Shown piece after piece: positions 1 through 5,506 of a DNA stretch of 18,601 nucleotides. The notes under the pieces are model-generated. The model ran no database searches and had not been told where the DNA came from. It saw only the letters and a list, made by a program, of their open reading frames with translations. Origin of the DNA: Bacillota bacterium (GTDB lineage: Bacteria > Bacillota > Clostridia > Christensenellales > Borkfalkiaceae); assembly GCA_003343765.1 (NCBI GenBank), contig QAKO01000125.1:1-18601 (forward strand), written 5' to 3'. Position numbers and translations under genes: made by a program. Within the stretch, counting starts at the first letter, position 1; each line of letters begins with the position of its first letter.

Positions 1-141
1 TGGCGAATTTATGCTCCGATTGTAAACACTCCGCAGTTCAAAAATTTTTCTCGTTACACGGCGCTTCCTATTGGTTGTGTGGAGGAAAAAGAAGATGGGG
101 ACTTTGTTGTATATGGCAAGAAATTTGCAAGAAAATGGTAA
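1..141 (+). CDS. 3' end of an unidentified protein gene (partial)
   Basis: Frame 1 is open from the first base to a TAA at 139-141 and encodes the last 46 residues of a protein that begins outside the window. The tail is mixed polar and aromatic and ends in a basic stretch (GKKFARKW). I do not recognise the family. Its position beside a transfer-origin-like block suggests it belongs to a conjugative or mobilizable element, but that is inference from context only. Codon use is ordinary and there is no interruption in the visible part. Confidence 0.55.
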   Translation, partial: WRIYAPIVNTPQFKNFSRYTALPIGCVEEKEDGDFVVYGKKFARKW

Positions 142-196
142 AAAGTGAAAAAACATATTTTTAAGGCGAAACTTAAAAGGCTTATAAATTTGGGTT

Positions 197-217
197 TTCC
201 CTTTCGTAGAAAGGGAA
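197..217. repeat. Perfect 9-bp stem hairpin
   Basis: TTCCCTTTC (197-205) and GAAAGGGAA (209-217) are perfectly complementary around a GTA loop. No T-run follows on the plus strand, so it is not a clear intrinsic terminator. It lies between the partial gene and the small ORF at 239 and may be a processing or regulatory hairpin. Confidence 0.5.
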
Positions 218-238
218 GTGCTTGTCAAAAATAAAAAA

Positions 239-376
239 ATGAGTAATCTGCGTAATAGAACTCGCTCGTACAGAGCGTCAAAACGTAGCTCGACTGTGAA
301 CAACGGTCGGGCTTTTTCTATGTCCGAACAGGGCAAAAAATCCGAGCTTGTCCCATTAGGGCAACTCAAAAAATAA
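239..376 (+). CDS. Possible small basic protein (45 aa)
   Basis: An ATG at 239 opens a 45-codon frame ending with TAA at 374-376. The predicted peptide starts MSNLRNRTRSYRASKRSS, is rich in Arg, Lys and Ser in its first half, and ends with LVPLGQLKK. It has no membrane segment and is too short for any domain to be assigned. A GTG at 218 is in the same frame and would give 52 residues, but neither start has a well-spaced ribosome site. A GC-rich hairpin lies inside the frame. Small basic ORFs are common beside transfer origins, and the sequence reads like protein rather than noise, but this is a weak call. Confidence 0.35.
   Translation: MSNLRNRTRSYRASKRSSTVNNGRAFSMSEQGKKSELVPLGQLKK
287..318 (+). 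terminator. Terminator-like hairpin with short T-run
   Basis: AGCTCGAC (287-294) pairs with GTCGGGCT (306-313) with one G-U pair, and is followed by TTTTC. In isolation this is a plausible intrinsic terminator for the upstream partial gene. It falls inside the small ORF at 239-376, so the two calls compete. Confidence 0.3.
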
Positions 377-386
377 TTTGACGGAG

Positions 387-482
387 GTGATAAAAGGAAA
401 AGAGAAGGCGAAGCCTACAGCCTTAAAACGCAGGCAAACAACAACTGAATATAAGGGGAAGAAGTTGGGTTGTCACAAATAG
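387..482 (+). CDS. Doubtful 31-aa basic ORF next to the oriT-like block
   Basis: A GTG at 387 within a strong GGAGGTGAT sequence opens a 31-codon frame ending with TAG at 480-482. The peptide is very basic (KGKEKAKP, then LKRRQ). The GTG sits inside the Shine-Dalgarno-like sequence itself, so the real start, if any, is unclear. It could be the remains of a small mobilization-region gene or only leader sequence before the hairpins. Confidence 0.2.
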   Translation: MIKGKEKAKPTALKRRQTTTEYKGKKLGCHK

Positions 483-559
483 CGAGGAACGTATTTGGCT
501 TGCCAAATACCGAGCGAAAACGCTCGCCTCGTTAGGGGAGATCCCCTAAGACCCCGACA
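482..559 (+). other. Putative origin of transfer (oriT): three consecutive hairpins
   Basis: Three perfect inverted repeats lie head to tail. GTATTTGGC/GCCAAATAC is at 491-510 with a TT centre, CGAGCG/CGCTCG at 511-526 has an AAAA loop, and TTAGGGG/CCCCTAA at 532-549 has an AGAT loop. A CCCC-containing stretch follows and the mobC-like gene starts 23 bp after that. Stacked inverted repeats directly upstream of a mobC gene are typical of MOBP-type transfer origins, where MobC and the relaxase bind before nicking. The nick site cannot be placed from sequence alone. Without an adjacent relaxase it could only be used in trans. Confidence 0.6.
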
Positions 560-581
560 AAAAATGAACGTAAGGAGGAAA

Positions 582-819
582 ATGTATCGAAAACAGAATA
601 AGAAAATTTGCGTACAATTTTCGGGCAAGCGAGCAAGAGAAAGACTTAATAGACAAGGCGATTGTAACAAGCGGACTTTCTATGACGGAGTTTGTCATTC
701 GGGCAATTATTGAAAAACCCATTATAGTAGTAGATAAGGGTGGGGAAATTTTAGCTGAACTCAAGCGGCAGGGAAACAATCTCAATCAAGCGGTTAAGAA
801 TCATTATGGAAGTGTTTAG
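582..819 (+). pseudogene. mobC-like relaxosome accessory gene, frameshifted and truncated
   Basis: The gene has a good ribosome site (AAGGAGG just upstream of ATG 582) and begins MYRKQNKKICVQF. It then runs into a +1 frameshift at a four-T run (618-621). Removing one T restores a continuous frame reading FRASEQEKDLIDKAIVTSG, then SMTEFVIRAIIEKP and ELKRQGNNLNQAVKN, ending at TAG 817-819. The ribbon-helix-helix-like start, the LSMTEFVIRA helix and the GNNLNQ motif are hallmarks of MobC accessory proteins, which bind oriT and help the relaxase nick. The restored protein is only about 78 residues, while MobC proteins are usually longer than 100, so the 3' end is also lost, probably at a junction near 800-815. 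A sequencing error in the T-run could explain the frameshift but not the truncation. Confidence 0.7.
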
Positions 820-1093
820 TTCTATGGTGATAGAAGATTTGGATTTTTCAAAACCTATAAAACATTCAAGCTTAGTGGATATTATTGTCAAGAAGATCGT
901 TGCAAACACAACACAAGATTTTAATTGGTATCTCAATGTTCTTCCAAGAGAAGAAGGAAACGAGGACAGGGATTATAAAAAAATAGTGGAAATTCGTATC
1001 GGTTATGAGGAAGCTAAAAAGTTTAGGAAAAACCGTGGCGCAATACTTAGAGAAAACCAATGGAAAGATTTAGTCGTTAGAATTATGGCGTAG
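806..1093 (+). CDS. 95-aa ORF, possibly the C-terminal remnant of a serine recombinase
   Basis: The frame starts at an ATG inside the end of the broken mobC gene, with no convincing ribosome site, and stops at TAG 1091-1093. The product has an amphipathic stretch (SSLVDIIVKKIVANTT), then FNWYLNVLP, a charged middle and WKDLVVRIMA at the end. The pattern of a helix, an IV-x-x-x strand and aromatic residues near the end recalls the tails of large serine recombinases of conjugative elements, but no catalytic domain is present and the match is by eye only. The start within mobC suggests that a deletion joined two formerly separate genes. It is probably a decayed remnant rather than a working gene. 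Confidence 0.35.
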   Translation: MEVFSSMVIEDLDFSKPIKHSSLVDIIVKKIVANTTQDFNWYLNVLPREEGNEDRDYKKIVEIRIGYEEAKKFRKNRGAILRENQWKDLVVRIMA

Positions 1094-1126
1094 AAAATAA
1101 GGCATACGAGTCATATCGTGTGCTTT

Positions 1127-1169
1127 TAATTATGTAGCCCCGCAGATAAAATGCGGGGCTACATAATTA
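1127..1169. repeat. Perfect 18-bp inverted repeat (strong hairpin)
   Basis: The left arm at 1127-1144 and the right arm at 1152-1169 match perfectly over 18 bp, with a CCCCGCA/TGCGGGG core near a 7-nt GATAAAA loop. Neither strand shows a T-run after the stem, which is unlike a standard intrinsic terminator. It still lies where a terminator for the 806-1093 ORF and the convergent regulator gene would be useful. A small mobile repeat or an element-end structure is also possible. Confidence 0.75.
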
Positions 1170-1299
1170 GATGAGTTGGTATAAGAATACAGAAATATTT
1201 TTTTTGATAAAGAAAATTAGTGTTTAAAAAAATACCTTTGGTTAAATTTAGCAAGGACTTTGCTACCGTTTACATAATAAAAAAATTGAAAAAAAAGTA

Positions 1300-2169
1300 T
1301 TATTTATTTGCCTTATTTAATTCCCTATATTTTTTTGGTGAAACAAGTCTGTATTTTTTAAAAACATTCGAAAAATAAAATTGATTTGAAAAGCCAACCA
1401 TTTGAGATATTTGATTGATTGTTAGATTGGTTTTTTCTAATAATTCAGTAGCTTTTTGAATCCTGTGCATCGATAGGTATTCTGTAAAAGTGCTACCCAT
1501 TTTTTCATGAAAAATTTTAGAAAAATAACTTTCATTTAAATGTAAAGATTGACAAATATCTGAAATTGTTAAATTTTGATCATATTTTGTTTCAACGAGA
1601 TTAAGAGCTTTTAATAAATAGTTGTTGCTATAAGTAGTATTAATGGTATTATGTAATGAATGATTAGATTCTTTTTTTAATAAATACAGGATTTCATAAA
1701 AAATAGAAAGGGATTTAAAATTAAAAGCGTTGTCAGAGTTGTCACTAAGTATAAAAGTTTTAAAGAATTCAACAATTTTTTCCGAATGAATTATTTTCGT
1801 GATTGAGTTTTGAGAATAATCCAATTCTTCAACGTAAGATTTTGCGTTTAATCCACCAAAATTTATCCAAATATAGGACCAAGGATTATTGATATCTTGG
1901 AAATATTGTACAGGAATATTGGGGGGAATAATAAAAACATTATTTTCTTGAATTTCATGAATGTAATTATTAATTTTTACATAACCTTTTCCATCTAACA
2001 CATAATGCATAATATAGTATGGATAACTTTGATTAATAACTTTCAATGAATTTGTAAATTGTTCAAAGCCGCAATCAAAGAGTACAATATCGTTATTGTT
2101 TGTAGAATTTACATGAAAATAGTACATATTGTCTCTTAAAACAATGGAATTTAAAAAATCTTTATTCAT
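1300..2169 (-). CDS. AraC-family transcriptional regulator
   Basis: A 289-residue regulator predicted to sense a sugar and control the divergent transport and glycosidase operon. Residues about 20-155 fit the AraC-type cupin sensor (for example YVKINNYIHEIQENN, then VFIIPPNIP). Residues about 200-285 form the double helix-turn-helix: ISDICQSLHLNESYFSKIF is the first and ISQMVGFSNQFYFSNVFKKY the second, followed by the usual SPKKYRE ending. Length matches the family. It is divergent from the operon with a 198-bp intergenic region holding both promoters. The annotated ATG lacks a ribosome site and coincides with the expected transcription start, so the mRNA may be leaderless. A start at Met15 (2125-2127) with a weak AAGAGA upstream is the alternative. 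Activator function is typical of such regulators but is inferred here. Confidence 0.9.
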   Translation of the reverse strand: MNKDFLNSIVLRDNMYYFHVNSTNNNDIVLFDCGFEQFTNSLKVINQSYPYYIMHYVLDGKGYVKINNYIHEIQENNVFIIPPNIPVQYFQDINNPWSYIWINFGGLNAKSYVEELDYSQNSITKIIHSEKIVEFFKTFILSDNSDNAFNFKSLSIFYEILYLLKKESNHSLHNTINTTYSNNYLLKALNLVETKYDQNLTISDICQSLHLNESYFSKIFHEKMGSTFTEYLSMHRIQKATELLEKTNLTINQISQMVGFSNQFYFSNVFKKYRLVSPKKYRELNKANK

Positions 2170-2175
2170 AAAAAA

Positions 2176-2204
2176 ATTATAACAAAAAATTTTTTTCTTG
2201 TAAA
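2176..2204 (-). promoter_or_regulatory. Promoter of the AraC-type regulator
   Basis: Read on the minus strand, TTTACA (2199-2204) and TATAAT (2176-2181) are separated by exactly 17 bp. The predicted transcription start, about 7 nt after the -10 box, falls at the A of the annotated ATG (2169). Confidence 0.65.
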
Positions 2205-2205
2205 C

Positions 2206-2218
2206 AAATTATATACTT
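2206..2218. repeat. Direct repeat copy 1, candidate regulator site
   Basis: AAATTATATACTT occurs here and again at 2280-2292. This copy is immediately next to the -35 box of the regulator promoter, where binding could repress the regulator's own gene. It is a candidate AraC-protein site, inferred from repetition and position only. Confidence 0.4.
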
Positions 2219-2279
2219 ATTTTATAAAATATATATTTTTCTTTTATTTATAGATACAAATTAGGTTAAAAAAACAAAA

Positions 2280-2292
2280 AAATTATATACTT
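2280..2292. repeat. Direct repeat copy 2, candidate activator site
   Basis: This is the second AAATTATATACTT, 74 bp from the first and in the same orientation. It ends 15 bp before the weak -35 box of the operon promoter, a usual place for an AraC-type activator to contact RNA polymerase. Confidence 0.4.
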
Positions 2293-2307
2293 TGGCGATA
2301 AAAAAGT

Positions 2308-2336
2308 ATGGCAATATTAAATAGATTTGTTATAAT
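2308..2336 (+). promoter_or_regulatory. Promoter of the sugar-utilisation operon
   Basis: A perfect TATAAT (2331-2336) is preceded by a poor -35 (ATGGCA, 2308-2313) at 17 bp. A strong -10 with a weak -35 fits an activator-dependent promoter. Transcription would start near 2343, leaving a short leader with AAGGAGA (2354-2360) before the ATG at 2368. Confidence 0.6.
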
Positions 2337-2367
2337 GTAGGAGCGAATTTAAAAAGGAGATAATGTT

Positions 2368-3696
2368 ATGAAAAAATTTTTAATGTTTGTTTTAGCTTTT
2401 GTGTTTTTGTTCACAGCAGTAGCTTGCGCCTCCGAAACAGGTTCTGATGAACCGATCAATGTAGATATAGATAAAAATACAGAAGCTACGATTAAAGTGG
2501 CTATATTGTCTGATAGCGGTGAAGAAATGATGTTTAAATCCGCTATAGAACAATTTAACAAAACTTATCCTAAAATTACTGTAAAATTAGAAAAAGTATC
2601 AAGTTATGAGCAGAAAATTATGAGTATGATAAATTCAGGTGAAAGTTACGATGTTTTACATACTCCTGACAATATGGTTTCATATTTTGCTGCGGAAGAA
2701 ATTTTGGTAAATTTAGAACCTTATATTAAAGCACAAGGTTTTGATAGAAGTCTTTATTTTGACTCCATGATTAAGCTTGGGCAAAATAATTTTAACGGTG
2801 ATCAATACATGTTGCCGCGTGAATATAGTAAAATCGTGACTTATTGGAACAAGGGTCTTTTTGATCAATATAACATTACGAAAAGACCTACAGAAGATTG
2901 GACATGGGAAGATTTTTTAGCGGTGTGTAAAGAGGCAAAGGAAAAAATGCCTTCTAATTATATTGCTTTGGACGCATCTATGGAGTATGCTATTCTGAAT
3001 TATGCGATTTTAGCATCGAATGGCGTAGATACTTATTTAAATGAAGATCATAAATTAATTGAAGATACTTCTAAGATAGCTGCCGGAATGGAAATGGCAA
3101 ATGAGGTTGTATCAAACGGATATTGCTTTAAACCTGAGATTTATTCGAAGGGGGATTTTTTCAGAAAAACCGCAGCAATGACATTTGATGTAAGACCTGC
3201 GTTTAGTAATTATGCGGATCCGAGTATGGCAAATGACTTTGAAGTTGTTCCGTTTCCTTCCATTGGAGATGATCCTAAAATACCGGCTGGTACTTCCGGG
3301 TTTGGTATATATACAGGTTCTAAAAATAAAAATGTTGCATGGGCATTTATTAATTTTATTATGAGTGAGGAAGGGCAATTAACATTATCAAAGACAGGAA
3401 ATATAGTTCCGATATTGAAATCTTTGGCGGAAGATCCGAATGCGGAATGGAGAAAGTTAAAGAACGGTGTTGGCAGAGAAATAAATAATGATGTGTTTAT
3501 AATGCATTCAGATAGAGATGTTGTAAGCAAATATTTCGGTAATATTCCCGGAGCAAGTTTTCCTTTGTTTAGAAGCAGTTGGAGTGATTTCTGTTCGGAT
3601 ATTCTGAATGGCAGAAAAACAATAGCTGTGGCATTAAATAATTTAAGAGTAAGTATAGAAGGTATTCATAAATCGTATCCTGAATATTTTGCATAA
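2368..3696 (+). CDS. Sugar ABC transporter solute-binding lipoprotein (CUT1 type)
   Basis: A 442-residue extracellular binding protein that captures an oligosaccharide for the two permeases encoded next. The N-terminus is a lipoprotein signal with lipobox AVAC, giving lipid-anchored Cys20. The mature part begins with the usual strand-helix unit (TIKVAILSDSGEEMMFKSAIEQF), has many aromatic residues suited to stacking on sugars (DWTWEDF), and contains the conserved late segment AWAFINFIMSEEGQ typical of family 1 binding proteins. Length is normal. The start is fixed by AAGGAGA 7 nt upstream. It is the first gene of the operon, 12 bp before the first permease. The substrate cannot be read from sequence; the downstream GH78 and GH13 enzymes suggest an oligosaccharide containing rhamnose or glucose. 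Confidence 0.92.
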   Translation: MKKFLMFVLAFVFLFTAVACASETGSDEPINVDIDKNTEATIKVAILSDSGEEMMFKSAIEQFNKTYPKITVKLEKVSSYEQKIMSMINSGESYDVLHTPDNMVSYFAAEEILVNLEPYIKAQGFDRSLYFDSMIKLGQNNFNGDQYMLPREYSKIVTYWNKGLFDQYNITKRPTEDWTWEDFLAVCKEAKEKMPSNYIALDASMEYAILNYAILASNGVDTYLNEDHKLIEDTSKIAAGMEMANEVVSNGYCFKPEIYSKGDFFRKTAAMTFDVRPAFSNYADPSMANDFEVVPFPSIGDDPKIPAGTSGFGIYTGSKNKNVAWAFINFIMSEEGQLTLSKTGNIVPILKSLAEDPNAEWRKLKNGVGREINNDVFIMHSDRDVVSKYFGNIPGASFPLFRSSWSDFCSDILNGRKTIAVALNNLRVSIEGIHKSYPEYFA

Positions 3697-3708
3697 GAGG
3701 TTTAATTA

Positions 3709-4629
3709 ATGAATCTAAAAAATCGTACTAAAATTGAAAATATAAAGAAAATTATCAAGCAGGATATTTTAGGATATATTTTCATTTTGCCTGTTGTATT
3801 GGGTATTTTAATATTTTCTATTTATCCTATGTTTTCCTCATTATATTTTAGCTTTTTTAAATATTATAATGGAATAAAACCGCCTTCAGGATTTGGAATT
3901 TTTAATTATCAAAAATTATTTATTGATCCAGATGTTATTTTATCATTAAAAATAACATTTACCTATGCAATCGTAGTAATACCTTTAAGTTTGGCATTAA
4001 GTTTTATATTGGCAATGTTTCTGAATCAAGATTTGAAAGGAATCGGTGTATTTAGGGTTTTATGTTATATGCCTGTAATTATACCGGCTACGGTTTTAGG
4101 GTTATTATTTTCGGATTTTTTTAATGTAAGATTTGGACTAGCCAATAAAATATTATCAACTTTGGGGCTTCCTACTTCATTATTTTTTGAAAGTAGTTCT
4201 AGCGCATTGATTACTTTTATGTCAACTTCTCTATGGGGATTGGGTGGCAGTATGATATTATGGTTGGCTGCTTTAAAAAATGTTCCTACAACTTATTATG
4301 AAGCGGCTAAAATTGACGGTGCAAGTTTTTTCAGACGAACATTTTTTATTACAATTCCCATGTGCAGTAATATGATTTTTTATAATTTAATAATGGGAAT
4401 AATAGGAATGCTACAAACTTTTAGTGCCGTATTTACAATGACGGGAGGAAGTGCTGGTCCTGAAAATTGTTTGTTGTTTTTTGCAATGAAGATTTATTAT
4501 ACAGCATTTTCCGATTGGAATATGGGATATGCATCGGCATTAGCTTGGGTTATGTTTTTAATTATTGCATTGCTGACAGGAATTGTATTTAAAACAAGTA
4601 AATGGGTCTTCTATGGGGAGGATAGCTAA
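3709..4629 (+). CDS. Sugar ABC transporter permease, MalF/LacF-like
   Basis: A 306-residue membrane protein, the first of two permease subunits of the CUT1 importer. It begins with a short charged segment and then a hydrophobic helix (LGYIFILPVVLGILIFSIYP), followed by about five more membrane segments. The signature loop that docks on the ATPase is present as EAAKIDGA from about residue 198, followed by a typical IP-containing stretch. Start ATG 3709 has AGAGG upstream and lies 12 bp after the binding-protein gene. It pairs with the permease encoded 3 bp downstream. There is no ATPase gene in the operon, so the EAA loop must meet an ATPase encoded elsewhere. Confidence 0.92.
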   Translation: MNLKNRTKIENIKKIIKQDILGYIFILPVVLGILIFSIYPMFSSLYFSFFKYYNGIKPPSGFGIFNYQKLFIDPDVILSLKITFTYAIVVIPLSLALSFILAMFLNQDLKGIGVFRVLCYMPVIIPATVLGLLFSDFFNVRFGLANKILSTLGLPTSLFFESSSSALITFMSTSLWGLGGSMILWLAALKNVPTTYYEAAKIDGASFFRRTFFITIPMCSNMIFYNLIMGIIGMLQTFSAVFTMTGGSAGPENCLLFFAMKIYYTAFSDWNMGYASALAWVMFLIIALLTGIVFKTSKWVFYGEDS

Positions 4630-4632
4630 AGA

Positions 4633-5484
4633 ATGGATAAGTTGAAAATGAAAAGGCTATTCTTGAAAATTGCGGGATACTTTATTTTAATTTGTTTTTC
4701 TGCATTTTTTATGTTTTTATTTTTTTTCATGCTTTTTAAAAGTTTTATGGCAAACGCGGAATCGTATGGTAATCCTGCAATAAGATTTTTTCCAAGCGAA
4801 TGGCATTTTGAGAATTACGTAAAAGTTTTTGATGAGCAATTTATAAGATACTTTGGAAACACATTGATTGTATTAGTATTTAATTTAATTGGCGTTCCGT
4901 TTTTTTCATCTTTATGTGCATTTGGATTCAGTCGGTGTAAATTTCACGGGAGAGATATATGGTTTGGTATAACTTTGGCAACAATGATGTTACCTGCTGT
5001 AGTTGTGCAAGTGCCTTTATATGTATTATTTAAGTTGCTTGGAATGACGGGGAATTTATTGCCACTCATCATACCTCCTATGTTTGGCGGTGGAGCAACA
5101 AATATTTTTCTTACACGACAATTTATGAAAGGATTGCCCAAAGAATTAGACGAAGCAGCAAGTTTGGATGGAGCAAATATTTTTAAAATTTATTTTAATA
5201 TAATTTTGCCGCTTTGTTTGCCGATTATAGTTTTTGTGGTTATAGGTACTTTTACAGCTGTTTGGAATGATTTTACTTCAGCGTTGCTATATGTTACCAA
5301 TGAAAAGTATTATACTTTGGCATTGGGAGTGTATTTTAAATTTATGGTTAGTGGATCAACTGTTGTATTTCCGAATGTAAAAATGGCAACGGGTGTTGTA
5401 ATGGTTATACCCGTAGCCGTATTGTTCTTAATTTTCCAAAAACAGTTGATAGAAGGCGTAGCAACCACCGGAATGAAGAATTAA
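4633..5484 (+). CDS. Sugar ABC transporter permease, MalG/LacG-like
   Basis: A 283-residue second permease of the CUT1 importer. A long hydrophobic helix (residues about 10-37) is followed by the usual extracytoplasmic segment (FPSEWHFENYVKVF), then the transmembrane core. The ATPase-docking loop is EAASLDGA from about residue 174, followed by ILPLCLPI. Length and layout are standard. Its ribosome site (GGGGAGG) lies inside the end of the previous gene and the two are separated by 3 bp, so translation is probably coupled to give equal amounts of the two subunits. Confidence 0.92.
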   Translation: MDKLKMKRLFLKIAGYFILICFSAFFMFLFFFMLFKSFMANAESYGNPAIRFFPSEWHFENYVKVFDEQFIRYFGNTLIVLVFNLIGVPFFSSLCAFGFSRCKFHGRDIWFGITLATMMLPAVVVQVPLYVLFKLLGMTGNLLPLIIPPMFGGGATNIFLTRQFMKGLPKELDEAASLDGANIFKIYFNIILPLCLPIIVFVVIGTFTAVWNDFTSALLYVTNEKYYTLALGVYFKFMVSGSTVVFPNVKMATGVVMVIPVAVLFLIFQKQLIEGVATTGMKN

Positions 5485-5506
5485 ATTAGATTGGGAGGAA
5501 TTTTGA

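Noticed and set aside
495..713. 72-codon plus-strand frame running through the hairpin block
   Set aside because: Its first part is the oriT-like inverted repeats and its last part is out of frame with the mobC continuation. The real coding start is ATG 582 with the frameshift.
1249..1265. TAGCAA/TTGCTA hairpin as terminator of the AraC-type gene
   Set aside because: The stem is only 6 bp and no T-run follows on the minus strand, so it cannot be supported as a terminator.
3112..3530. Two minus-strand open frames opposite the solute-binding protein gene
   Set aside because: They overlap a firm coding gene, lack ribosome sites and show no recognisable protein features.
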